A stretch of DNA of 64,000 nucleotides from positions 124,001 through 188,000 of the forward strand of contig DAOTTU010000063.1 in NCBI GenBank assembly GCA_034437655.1, in the 5' to 3' direction. This stretch comes from J027 sp034437655 (GTDB taxonomy: Bacteria > Chloroflexota > Anaerolineae > Aggregatilineales > J027). The notes under the pieces were generated by a model that saw only the letters and a program-made list of their open reading frames with translations, made no database searches and was not told the origin of the DNA. Numbering within the stretch: position 1 is the stretch's first letter; the number at the start of each line of letters is the position of its first letter. Below are positions 1-8,171 of this stretch, in pieces. Made by a program: the position numbers and the translations under genes.

Positions 1-436
1 GGTATTGCTCGCGCAGGGCAACGTCTACATCCGGCACGTTGCGCAGTAGAAATCCGCTGACGATGGCATCGAAGGTGTTGTCAGTAAAGGGGAGTTGCAT
101 AGCATCGGCCCCCAGCCACTCGACCGCCATACCGGGGGGGCGTTGCTGGCCGACCTGCATCATGGGGAGCGCAAAGTCGGCCGCAACAATGGTCGCCTGT
201 GGATATTGTTTGCGGATTTCGAAGGCAATGTCACCCGTGCCGCTGGCGAGGTCAAGCACGTGGCTCTGTGGGGCGAGGTGTGCTTGTTCAACGAGGAACT
301 TGCGCCAACCGATGTCCTGGCCAAAGGTCATGACGCGGTTCATGCGGTCATAGCGGCGGGCGATGCGACCAAACATCGCCTGCACATGAGATTTGTCGTC
401 AGTTGGGGGCAAAGTCGGCTCCGTTATGCAATCCAC
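1..436 (-). CDS. menG: Demethylmenaquinone methyltransferase (UbiE/MenG), C-terminus beyond window edge
   Basis: SAM-dependent C-methyltransferase of the UbiE/MenG family, which makes the last step of menaquinone synthesis. Translating the minus strand gives the family N-terminus MFGRIARRYDRMNRVMTFG, then the SAM-binding glycine loop LDLASGTGDIAFEI and the acidic strand-2 end IVAADFALPMM, then a GADAMQLPF motif II. The gene runs off the left edge, so about 100 C-terminal residues are missing. An ATG lies at 376, but the family normally has 10-20 residues before the MF motif; a GTG at 436 supplies them and overlaps the end of the GH57 gene upstream, suggesting cotranscription. The start is uncertain; the family assignment is solid. 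Confidence 0.85.
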   Translation of the reverse strand, partial: MDCITEPTLPPTDDKSHVQAMFGRIARRYDRMNRVMTFGQDIGWRKFLVEQAHLAPQSHVLDLASGTGDIAFEIRKQYPQATIVAADFALPMMQVGQQRPPGMAVEWLGADAMQLPFTDNTFDAIVSGFLLRNVPDVDVALREQY

Positions 437-2334
437 CAGCGATAATCAATATCGGGGAAAATACGATCTAATTCCCAGTAATCGCCAGCCAGATCACCGT
501 CCGGAGTGCCATTTTCAATGCTTTCAAGCAACTTGCGGAAGCGTTCGAGGTGCTGGCTATAGCGCTGGATGGCATAGTTGCGTGCTTGCCCGGTCGTGAC
601 AAGGAAGGGCCAGTCTGAGCTTTCTGCCAGCAGCAATTCACGGGCCGCCTGATTTAACACGCCCCGTATATCGTCGTCGTCGTAGCGGTCGTTATATTCA
701 GCAGCAAGGTTGCTGAGGCGTTTGCTGGCATCGTGCAAGGAAGGCCACATCCACTTGACCTCGCGGTTGTTCCATGTGAAGTGGGTACCGCCTGCACCCC
801 AACTGCCTTCGGGGAGATGTAGCACTTCTTGCGGCGGATGTTCTTCGATATATTGCGAAGCAGTAACAAGATCAACGGATGAGCTGGCTGACAGTCCACG
901 CAAAACCTGCTTGAGCCAATCGACCCCTTCGAACCACCAGTGCCCGAACAGCTCGGTGTCGTAATTACTCGCGATGAGCCCGTACTCAAGCCCATTACCA
1001 TGACGCGCATTCAGAATGCGTTCGACCAGCGCAACAAAATCACTGGCATGCGACCGCACCTTTGATTGTGCCCATTCGGGGTGGTAAAGGTCTTTGTCGC
1101 CAAGATCAATCCGTGCCCCGGTCACGCGCCAATATTGCAAGCCACTGATGCCGTCCTTGCGATGAAACTCGCGATAGTCGAAGTCGCCCGGGTAGCCTAA
1201 ATCTGCGGACCAGACGCGCTGCCCGGTTTCGTTGTTGCGCCCAATGACCGACACGCCACTATGCTGGTCGGCTTCTGGCCCGGCGGTGGTATCACTCACA
1301 TAATAGGGGGTGAAGGTTGTTGTGTCGTGGTCAGGTTTGGGGGCGTTGGCCATGGGCACCAGATAGCGGCGCTTGATGTCACCATAAGGGCCGATTGCTT
1401 CACCCGCCGCCACACCCACCGGGGCACCGCCTTCGACAAGGTGCGTCTCACTGAAAAATAGTTTAATGCCCTGTTCCGCGAGAAAATATTCAATGCCCGG
1501 ACGAATTTTACCGTCTTCTGTGTAGTATGCCGGGCGGTAGGCGCATTCTGGCAGCCAGATAGCTTTTGGACGTCGCCCGAACATCCGCTCATAGCTTTGA
1601 ATACCCGCTTTCAACTGGGCTCGGATGGCCTGGTCGCTTCCTAATAGTGGCAAATAGCCATGCGTAGCTGCACAGGTGATAATTTCAATATAACCATCGT
1701 CTTGTAGTGTCTTGAACGCACCGACAATATCGCGGTTAAAACGGTTGTGGAAGGTGTCACGGATGGTTTCGTAGTAGCCTACATAGAAATGGGCTAGCTG
1801 TTCAAGGTGGTCATGCCCAACCCACCACGGTTTTTCGGGCTTGGGAGTGTTTTGAACCTGCTCTGTTTTTTCGGCCACGCGAGCGCGGTCAACCGGGGGT
1901 AGGTTACTTTCTTCAGCTTCGGTACGTTCGACAGGTTTAGATGCGCCTTTTTTCAATGTTTGTGCGTCGGAGGTGTCAGCGTCGTCAACTTCATCTTCAG
2001 TTGCTTCTGTAGTTCCATGTTCGGCTTCCCATAAATCGCCGCGAAAACGCAGAACATCTTGTTGCCCGCGCGCGATTTTGTCTTCCAGATATTCGTCAAA
2101 ATGGCGAAGCACATCGGCATCGGCAAGTTGTTCGGAGAGGACAGGGGTTAGCCCAATGGTGACGCGATAGTCCACACCCTCTTCTTTGAGGTCGTAGAGC
2201 GCATTGAGAAGTGGTATGTATGTTTCGCTGGCGGCCTCATGAATCCATTCTTCGCCGTGTGGCCAGCGCCCCGCTAGCCGCGCATACGGTAAATGGCTAT
2301 GCAGGACGAATGTAAATGCGCCAAGGGATGCCAT
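424..2334 (-). CDS. GH57 1,4-alpha-glucan branching enzyme (DUF1957 type)
   Basis: Cytoplasmic glycoside hydrolase family 57 protein of the glycogen-branching type, 636 aa. The ATG at 2334 is preceded by a strong AAAGGAGA; an upstream in-frame ATG at 2394 has no such site. Family motifs: HSHLPY at residues 12-17, the THGYLPLL strand near 225-231, the nucleophile E263 in AIWLPECAYRP, and the acid/base D459 in NYDTELFGHWW. The helical C-terminal region with RWWIA at the end is also family-like. Residues about 105-168 are a charged, low-complexity insertion rich in E, D, T and K between two catalytic-domain segments; I do not know this from characterised members. Downstream of the WD40 gene and overlapping menG. 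Confidence 0.88.
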   Translation of the reverse strand: MASLGAFTFVLHSHLPYARLAGRWPHGEEWIHEAASETYIPLLNALYDLKEEGVDYRVTIGLTPVLSEQLADADVLRHFDEYLEDKIARGQQDVLRFRGDLWEAEHGTTEATEDEVDDADTSDAQTLKKGASKPVERTEAEESNLPPVDRARVAEKTEQVQNTPKPEKPWWVGHDHLEQLAHFYVGYYETIRDTFHNRFNRDIVGAFKTLQDDGYIEIITCAATHGYLPLLGSDQAIRAQLKAGIQSYERMFGRRPKAIWLPECAYRPAYYTEDGKIRPGIEYFLAEQGIKLFFSETHLVEGGAPVGVAAGEAIGPYGDIKRRYLVPMANAPKPDHDTTTFTPYYVSDTTAGPEADQHSGVSVIGRNNETGQRVWSADLGYPGDFDYREFHRKDGISGLQYWRVTGARIDLGDKDLYHPEWAQSKVRSHASDFVALVERILNARHGNGLEYGLIASNYDTELFGHWWFEGVDWLKQVLRGLSASSSVDLVTASQYIEEHPPQEVLHLPEGSWGAGGTHFTWNNREVKWMWPSLHDASKRLSNLAAEYNDRYDDDDIRGVLNQAARELLLAESSDWPFLVTTGQARNYAIQRYSQHLERFRKLLESIENGTPDGDLAGDYWELDRIFPDIDYRWWIA

Positions 2335-2448
2335 GTGTTCTCCTTTATGGTTTGTGTGCTTCAAATTGCAATTGAGTGGGGTGCATTGTAACATCCTTCG
2401 TCTTGTGCGCGTAATCTTTAAGGCGAAATAACAGACAGCGCAACGAAG

Positions 2449-4029
2449 CTAAGGTGTTACGACGGGGAGTCCTTCAGCGTCAGTGTTGAAATCAAGCGCA
2501 GTATTGATGAACGTCCAGCCGAGGGTGCCGTCGGGCAAGACGACGTAGAGCCAATCGGCTTCTTCAGTGCGGCCCAGTGCGAAAACGGGCGTAAAGCTGT
2601 TGATAACGGCAATCCGTGCCAGCTCAGTCGAAGGGGTTTGGCGCACATTCAGCGCCGCTTGTGTTTCAGCAATAGGTTGGAAGGCAAAGACAGTCTCAAG
2701 CTGGTTGAGGGTGTGCCACGCAACGATGTTATTGGTCCGGGTCGCGACCAAACGCCAGTCGGGGCTAATTTCGGAGTCGGGGGGTATGCCATAGCGTCCG
2801 CGCAGTTGTCCGCGCTCAAGATTATACAGCCGTGCAAAGAACTCAATACGCGAGACAATCGCAGTCACATTGTCTGGCGCAATGAAAACACGGTCGATGC
2901 GGTCACGGAACAGCAAGCGTTCATCAAAACTACCGTCTGGCCCGACATCATAAATGCGCCCGATGCCAGCCGTGTTGAGGACGATGCTGCGTGTCATGTC
3001 TGGCGTGAACTGTACTTCTGCCAGCCCGGGCGTGCCTTCAAAGGTGGCAGTGCCCTCGACAACCAGTGTGCTGACACGAACCCCGGTGCGACTATTCCAG
3101 AGCGTGACTTGATTGCGTAGAATTGTCGCGACAAAAGCATCGTCTGGCGTGAAGAAGACCTGTTCGGCTTCGACGTTGACAATGCGACTCTGGTTCAAGG
3201 GTTGCGTGGCATTGCTGACTGCATCAAACAAGTCAAGCGTGTTGCCATAGGTGAGCATCCGCTGCCCGTTTCCAGAGAAAATTACCTGTTCAACATCTTT
3301 AACCGGATACTGCTGAATGACTTCACCGCTGCTGCCCGCCACCAGTAGCACCTCATCGTCAGGAGTGATGATGGCGAAACGTTGACCGTCGGGGTGTGGA
3401 ATGGCATCAATCGCGTCAAAGGTGGTAATCGCATCACCTGTGCGCCAGTCATACAGCGTCAGGAGATCATTCACGTCGTAAACCAGCAACGCGCCTTCCA
3501 CAAATACCATGCTCAAAATCGGAGCGTCAACTGGATGCTCAATGACCAGATAGTTATTGTCATCCCAGTCTTCCGGTGAGATCGTAGCATAGACACGGTG
3601 TAGCTTGATGGTTGTGCCATTGGCGCTGGTGGCTGCGAGTCGTTTCTCGTCTGGTGACCAGGCGTGAGCAGTGACCCCTGCAATATAATCCTGGTCACAG
3701 AAAAATAACGTACCGGGCAGGGCGCGGTTCTCGTCAGCGTTCCACACACAGAATTGTCCATCCAGCCCACCGGTAGTAAAGGCAGTGCCGTGTGGCGTGA
3801 AGCTCATCTCAATCACATCGGCGGTGTGTTGTACCAACAATGTGCGGATACCGAGGTTCGGCGCATCTTCAGCGGTGATCGTCGGCGGCGTGTCGCCATC
3901 CTGCGCCAGCGCGGGCCATAGCCTCGCCAACACAAAGACCATCCCAAGCAGCATAAACACACTGGCTACAACACGAAAAACCCGCAGTTGACGTGGGCCA
4001 GGTGGGGAAAGATGCAGACGCTTTGCCAC
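2449..4029 (-). CDS. Secreted WD40-like beta-propeller protein with C-terminal SH3-like domain
   Basis: 526 aa. The N-terminus has a long n-region, a hydrophobic helix (residues about 18-38) and an ALA-Q type cleavage site, so the protein is exported or anchored. Residues about 55-450 contain degenerate WD40 repeats, for example blocks reading DGQFCVWNADENR and QVTLWNSRTGVRV and several F.PDD/W.P..R turns. Residues about 455-520 match a bacterial SH3-like domain (ALNVRQTPS start, DWLYVVLPDGTLGW core). No enzymatic residues are recognisable; a binding or scaffold role at the cell surface is inference. The start lies 4 nt after the rplS stop, so it is probably the second gene of the rplS transcript. 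Confidence 0.75.
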   Translation of the reverse strand: MAKRLHLSPPGPRQLRVFRVVASVFMLLGMVFVLARLWPALAQDGDTPPTITAEDAPNLGIRTLLVQHTADVIEMSFTPHGTAFTTGGLDGQFCVWNADENRALPGTLFFCDQDYIAGVTAHAWSPDEKRLAATSANGTTIKLHRVYATISPEDWDDNNYLVIEHPVDAPILSMVFVEGALLVYDVNDLLTLYDWRTGDAITTFDAIDAIPHPDGQRFAIITPDDEVLLVAGSSGEVIQQYPVKDVEQVIFSGNGQRMLTYGNTLDLFDAVSNATQPLNQSRIVNVEAEQVFFTPDDAFVATILRNQVTLWNSRTGVRVSTLVVEGTATFEGTPGLAEVQFTPDMTRSIVLNTAGIGRIYDVGPDGSFDERLLFRDRIDRVFIAPDNVTAIVSRIEFFARLYNLERGQLRGRYGIPPDSEISPDWRLVATRTNNIVAWHTLNQLETVFAFQPIAETQAALNVRQTPSTELARIAVINSFTPVFALGRTEEADWLYVVLPDGTLGWTFINTALDFNTDAEGLPVVTP

Positions 4030-4032
4030 GAC

Positions 4033-4401
4033 CTACTTGTTGCGATTGACTTTGCGGATTTCTTTGAGGCGAGCTTTCTTGCCGCGACGTTCGCGCATGT
4101 AATACAGTTGGGCACGACGTACCTTCGAATGACGCAGCACTTCGATCTTTTCAATGCGTGGGCTATGGTACAAAAAGCCACGTTCCACACCAACACCGTG
4201 GGCAGCAATACGCCGCACAGTGAACGTTTTGTTCATGCCGCTACCCTTCAGGCGAATGACCATGCCACCGACAACCTGAATACGTTCGCGCGTACCTTCT
4301 ACAATGCGCAGGTGGACGCGGACTTCATCGCCGGGGTAGATGTCGGGGTGGTTGTGTTCGGGCATGGTGTTTTCTGCGACTTGCTTCACCAAATCGACCA
4401 T
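4033..4401 (-). CDS. rplS: 50S ribosomal protein bL19
   Basis: Ribosomal protein bL19 of the large subunit at the 30S/50S interface, 122 aa, close to the usual 115. Diagnostic blocks: PGDEVRVHLRIVEGTRERIQ, SGMNKTFTVRRIAAHGVGVER and KVRRAQLYYMRERRGKKARL. The start ATG at 4401 (MVDLVKQ) follows AAGGAAAG at the right distance; the frame stays open upstream to 4566 but that part is leader. The gene sits first in a minus-strand run with WD40, GH57 and menG genes rather than in the common rpsP-rimM-trmD-rplS order. Confidence 0.97.
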   Translation of the reverse strand: MVDLVKQVAENTMPEHNHPDIYPGDEVRVHLRIVEGTRERIQVVGGMVIRLKGSGMNKTFTVRRIAAHGVGVERGFLYHSPRIEKIEVLRHSKVRRAQLYYMRERRGKKARLKEIRKVNRNK

Positions 4402-4428
4402 GGATGCACTTTCCTTACATACAATTAT

Positions 4429-4446
4429 CCCGGCACACTGACCGGG
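4429..4446 (-). promoter_or_regulatory. Hairpin in the rplS leader
   Basis: CCCGG/CCGGG stem of 5 bp with an 8-nt loop, lying between the predicted rplS promoter and its Shine-Dalgarno site. Leader hairpins upstream of rplS are known autoregulatory elements in some phyla; whether this one binds L19 is only inference. Confidence 0.4.
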
Positions 4447-4490
4447 CTCATGATGTCTTATTAAGTTTTGCATTCTCAAAACAGAGCCGC

Positions 4491-4520
4491 ATTGTAACAT
4501 AGGGTATCTTGTATTTTCAA
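4491..4520 (-). promoter_or_regulatory. Predicted sigma-70-type promoter of rplS
   Basis: On the minus strand TTGAAA (4515-4520), 18-nt spacer, TACAAT (4491-4496). Transcription would start near 4484 and give a leader of about 80 nt before the ATG at 4401. It also lies inside the long upstream open frame, supporting the short L19 start. Confidence 0.6.
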
Positions 4521-4568
4521 TTCTAAAATGCATATTCATTTCGTCACCGACACTGCTGAGGAGCAATT

Positions 4569-5237
4569 ATGGATTCTTTCAATACATCGCCCACACCACC
4601 GTCGCCGCCCAAACTCTCGCCCGAGCAATTGATTCGCTTTGGCTATGGGCTGGGCTTGTTGATGGTGCTTGGCGCACTAATCTGGGTTAATGTGCTGCGC
4701 GGTGACAATGCGACAGATGAATGGTTTGGGACTGATTCTGTGGTGCAAATAGTTGCAGAGCTGAGCCTCGGTTTGGTGGTCGGGGCAGTATTTTCGTTGA
4801 TCGTGTGGGTTCTAGGACGCCAATTGCCAGCGTTTGGCACGATTCGTGAGCGGCTGATACAGGTGCTAGACGTCGGTGCTTTGCGGTGGTGGCATGTTAT
4901 TGCAATGTCGCTTCTGGCGGCTGTACCCGAAGAAATGCTCTTTCGTGGTGCAATGCAACCGGCCTTCGGTTTAATTGTTACGTCAATCATTTTCGGGGCG
5001 CTGCATAGCATTACACCCGCGTATTTTATATATGCGACGGCGGCCGGGTTGGCGCTTGGGTTTGCGTTTGAAGAAACCAGTGCATTGTGGTTGCCAATTG
5101 CGGCGCATTTCGCTGTGGATTATGTCTCGTTGACATTGCTTGCCAACTGGGCCCGCAGCCAGCAACCATCCCCCGTAGAAAGCTCTGGGCCAGAAGCGTT
5201 GTATGGTGTCGCTGACCGTGAAGAAACTTTTCTATAA
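4569..5237 (+). CDS. CPBP family intramembrane metalloprotease
   Basis: 222 aa, about six hydrophobic helices. The CPBP (CAAX protease/Abi) signature is present: EEMLFRG near residues 121-127 (motif 1, the glutamates and arginine), FGALHS (motif 2 histidine) and a final AAHFAVDY (motif 3 histidine). The family cleaves prenylated or membrane-bound substrates; the substrate here cannot be told. ATG follows GAGGAG by 5-6 nt. It is divergent from rplS and overlaps the end of the convergent radical SAM gene by 6 nt. The tail of about 25 residues after the last helix is polar. Confidence 0.85.
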   Translation: MDSFNTSPTPPSPPKLSPEQLIRFGYGLGLLMVLGALIWVNVLRGDNATDEWFGTDSVVQIVAELSLGLVVGAVFSLIVWVLGRQLPAFGTIRERLIQVLDVGALRWWHVIAMSLLAAVPEEMLFRGAMQPAFGLIVTSIIFGALHSITPAYFIYATAAGLALGFAFEETSALWLPIAAHFAVDYVSLTLLANWARSQQPSPVESSGPEALYGVADREETFL

Positions 5238-6290
5238 CCCCCGTAAGAGTGACCTCGGCCCCCGGTATAGCGGGCAGACACAGCGTTCACATTCTGGGGT
5301 TGCGCCCTTTTGATAGGCAGCCCGCATCTGTTGCATGTGGTCGCTGTTGAGCCCCTTCAAGCCGCGTGAGTCGTTATTCCCTGCCAGAAAGTAGCATGGT
5401 TGCAGGCTACCATCGACGTTGACCACCACCGAGATATGTGGCGCGTTGCACCGGGGCGGCGCGAAGGTGGCTTTGCCATACGGCGCAGCGAAGAAGTTAT
5501 ATAAACGGCGTAACTTGGCCGGGCTTTCTTCGATGCGACCGTCGGTGAAGTGGTCGGCGTGGCTTTCGAATAGACTGTCGAGCAGGGCAGCAAACTCAGC
5601 GAGATCATCAACCACAAGCCCGCCAAAGTCATCTGCTACCGGTGCAGTTGGTGTACTCCCTGCAAGGGGAATAGCACCATCATGCTCAAAACGTGGCCCG
5701 AAGGCATATGGATTAAGCGTATCCACCGCCAGAAAACTTACTGACGAGGCACCATGTGCCAGCGCAACGTCTACAAGCTGCGGCATTTGCCGGAAGTTGG
5801 CTCGCATGACTGTGGTGCGTGTACTGACCGGGATATGCTCACTAATATGCTGCATTCCGTCCAGCACCAGTTGCAATGCATCGACACCGCGAATCTGTTG
5901 GTAGCGTTCAGGCGTGGCAGCGTCCAGACTGACGGTAACGCGGTCAAGGGTGGCGATCACCTCAGCGGCTTGTTTTTTCAGCAGCAAGCCATTCGTCAAT
6001 AACCAGACCTGTATACCTGCTGCCCGGAAACGCCGCGCAATTTCTGGCCATTCGGGGTGTTGCATGGCCTCGCCACCCGAAAGAAGCACCATTTCTGTGT
6101 TTAAACGTGTGGCATCAAGAACCAGTTCATCAACCAATGCCATGTCCATATTGCGGCGAGGGGCTTGCCAGATGTCGCACATGGCGCAACGGCTATTGCA
6201 GCCATCAGTCAAGTACAGGACAAGCAACGGTAGCGTGTGGAGTCGATTTTGTAGTAGATTGGGCAGGTAACGTACATTTTGTAGTCTCAT
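5232..6290 (-). CDS. Radical SAM protein with C-terminal SPASM-like cysteine cluster
   Basis: About 352 aa. The radical SAM 4Fe-4S motif CxxxCxxC appears as DGCNSRCAMCDIW near residue 35, followed by LSGGEAMQHPEW (SAM-binding GGE) and VSLDAATPERYQQIRG. The C-terminal part has further cysteines: PPRCNAPHISVVVNVDGSL, QPCYFLAGN and a final CERCVCPLYRG, the arrangement of SPASM/twitch auxiliary-cluster enzymes. Substrate unknown. Starts at 6290 or 6317; 6290 leaves a divergent gap of only 11 nt to the O-antigen ligase gene, so the two promoters must overlap the coding starts. Confidence 0.82.
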   Translation of the reverse strand: MRLQNVRYLPNLLQNRLHTLPLLVLYLTDGCNSRCAMCDIWQAPRRNMDMALVDELVLDATRLNTEMVLLSGGEAMQHPEWPEIARRFRAAGIQVWLLTNGLLLKKQAAEVIATLDRVTVSLDAATPERYQQIRGVDALQLVLDGMQHISEHIPVSTRTTVMRANFRQMPQLVDVALAHGASSVSFLAVDTLNPYAFGPRFEHDGAIPLAGSTPTAPVADDFGGLVVDDLAEFAALLDSLFESHADHFTDGRIEESPAKLRRLYNFFAAPYGKATFAPPRCNAPHISVVVNVDGSLQPCYFLAGNNDSRGLKGLNSDHMQQMRAAYQKGATPECERCVCPLYRGPRSLLRGL

Positions 6291-6301
6291 ACTCCATTTA
6301 T

Positions 6302-7771
6302 ATGACGAACACATCACAAATGCAACGTTGGCTTGGTCGTTGGCAGGTGGTCATGACCACACTGACGCGGGCCGGTCTTTTGTTTATATTTGCCGTAAGC
6401 CCGATATACTGGCGGCCGCGCTGGCTCAAAAGCGAGACCACCCCCGGCTTCATCAGCGACGGGCTCAACGCACCGACATTCAGTGCTGCGTATCAAGAAG
6501 TGTCTTTTGCACGCTACGCCATCAGCCTGTTCATTAGTGTTGTGCTGCTGCTTTGGGCATTGAGTGGCTTTTATGGCTTGCGGCGTGTGGTTGCACACGG
6601 ACGCTGGCTATGGGTGCTTGGTCTGGCTGCGCTGGTGGGCTGGGTGTGGGCGTCGGTGGGGTGGAGTGTCGAAAATGAAGCGGTCGCGACTTCGCAAGCA
6701 TGGCAATGGGTACTCGTTTTTGTCTTTGTGGTGATGGTGCTGGCGGTTGGTCCGTCAGCAAAATGGCTCTCAGTTGGGCTGGTTGCGGGGATGCTGTTGC
6801 AAGCCGGGATAGGGATTGTGCAGGTGTTGTTGCAACGTGACCTCGGCATCAACTGGATTGACGATGCCCTATTTGGGATTGGGCTTGGACTATTTGAATT
6901 TCCGCTCGACCCGGCGGTGTCTGGGATCAGCGTTATTCAGACAGAAAACATGCGCTTTCTGCGCGCTTACGGTATCACGCCGCACCCCAACCTGCTTGCA
7001 CCGGGACTTGTTTTTGCCATCCTCGGTGGCCTGTGGATGTGGCGGGATCGTGACCGCCGTGTTGTGACACTGGTCTTCGTGATAGGACTGTGGGCCTTGT
7101 TTTTGACCTTTAGTCGGGCCTCAATAGGCGGGCTGGCAGTGGGGACCGTTGCAACAGCGATAGTATGGGTCGTGTCACAGCGGCTCGAAGTAAATGTTTT
7201 TCTGGCGTTTGGCGCAACGGTTGGCATCCTGGCGGCTGTATTTTATGTGGTCTATCACCCGTTGATTAATGTACGGGCGGGTGTCGGGGAGGAGGGCGAA
7301 ACCTCGCTAGAAACGCTGAGCGTCACCGAACGCGCCATTTTTGAAGATCAAGCACAAAATATGATTCGTGAATACACTATGCGCGGCGTTGGCATTGGGA
7401 ATTTCCCCTGGGTGAGCCACCGTATGTTGCAGGCGACACCAGAACTTGAGATTCGCGGCAACAATGTTCATCATGTGTATTATCTGGCGGCGGCCGAATT
7501 GGGCGTTGTTGGTGTCGGGCTTGTTGGCGTGAATGCGTTGATCGTTGGCGTGTGGATGTTTCGTGCGCGACAACGCTTGTCGCTGGCAGCACTGTCGTTA
7601 GTGGGCGGGCTGGTGGCGTGGCTGGCGATTGGTTTTTTTGAGTTTTTCTTCTGGGCACTGTTGCCATATCAGGTATTATTCTGGGGTACGATCGCCGTTA
7701 TTTTGAAGGATACAGATTATGCAGATGATTCAACTGGCCGAGTGGCAACTGTTGCAAGCACCGATGGATGA
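6302..7771 (+). CDS. O-antigen ligase/polymerase family (Wzy_C) membrane protein
   Basis: 489 aa, about ten to twelve hydrophobic helices. The Wzy_C-type features are visible: a helix block ending YGITPHPNLLAPGLV, the FSRASIGGLA motif typical of O-antigen ligases, and a large external loop before HHVYYLAAAELGVVG. In this family the conserved Arg and His residues transfer or polymerise an undecaprenyl-linked glycan on the outer face of the inner membrane. With no lipopolysaccharide genes in view, a role in a surface polysaccharide or glycoprotein is more likely here. Start chosen at ATG 6302; an internal ATG at 6320 is possible. The frame is open upstream but that stretch is antisense to the radical SAM gene. 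Confidence 0.8.
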   Translation: MTNTSQMQRWLGRWQVVMTTLTRAGLLFIFAVSPIYWRPRWLKSETTPGFISDGLNAPTFSAAYQEVSFARYAISLFISVVLLLWALSGFYGLRRVVAHGRWLWVLGLAALVGWVWASVGWSVENEAVATSQAWQWVLVFVFVVMVLAVGPSAKWLSVGLVAGMLLQAGIGIVQVLLQRDLGINWIDDALFGIGLGLFEFPLDPAVSGISVIQTENMRFLRAYGITPHPNLLAPGLVFAILGGLWMWRDRDRRVVTLVFVIGLWALFLTFSRASIGGLAVGTVATAIVWVVSQRLEVNVFLAFGATVGILAAVFYVVYHPLINVRAGVGEEGETSLETLSVTERAIFEDQAQNMIREYTMRGVGIGNFPWVSHRMLQATPELEIRGNNVHHVYYLAAAELGVVGVGLVGVNALIVGVWMFRARQRLSLAALSLVGGLVAWLAIGFFEFFFWALLPYQVLFWGTIAVILKDTDYADDSTGRVATVASTDG

Positions 7772-8093
7772 TTTTGATGCGGCGATGTATGCCGACGACT
7801 GGAAAGCTATCACATTACCGTTATCGCGCGTGCAAGCACCTGCCTGGTTACAGACGTCGTTTTACATGCCCCCGAACGACGAGTGTATGCGCTGGTTTTT
7901 TCATGCAGAAACAACAGTCAAGGTGCGCGGTTGCTGGGTCAATGAGCGTAAAGTCCCTGCTGGTCATGACAAAATCGACATTACGAACTATGTTGCCATC
8001 GGGCAGAATGAGCTTGTATTGCGGGTGACTGTTGAGGATGGTGATGCGGCTGCACTGCAAGCTGTGGAATGTATCGGCTATCGGTGTGGCTAG
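7719..8093 (+). CDS. Small galactose-binding-like (jelly-roll) protein
   Basis: 124 aa, no signal peptide or membrane helix. The pattern AWLQTSFYMP, then RWFFHAETTVKVRGCWVNER, then KIDITNYVAIGQNELVLRV resembles the sugar-binding N-terminal domain of GH2 enzymes (aromatic Y/W, a strand ending in a V-N-G-like turn, and D-I-T..l..G.N). It stands alone, without a catalytic domain. GAAGGAT precedes the ATG at 7719 by 8 nt, so the 53-nt overlap with the ligase gene is probably real and implies translational coupling. Function inferred from fold resemblance only. Confidence 0.6.
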   Translation: MQMIQLAEWQLLQAPMDDFDAAMYADDWKAITLPLSRVQAPAWLQTSFYMPPNDECMRWFFHAETTVKVRGCWVNERKVPAGHDKIDITNYVAIGQNELVLRVTVEDGDAAALQAVECIGYRCG

Positions 8094-8132
8094 GCGCTAC
8101 GCTGACGCTTCCCCAGAGTGGCTGCTAACCTT

Positions 8133-8141
8133 TGATATAAT
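8133..8141 (+). promoter_or_regulatory. Extended -10 promoter of mreC
   Basis: TGATATAAT, a perfect extended -10 element, ends 30 nt before the mreC ATG. No good -35 lies 17 nt upstream, as is usual for extended -10 promoters. Confidence 0.6.
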
Positions 8142-8171
8142 GGTGACGCTTGAGTTGAAAGGGAAAACAAC

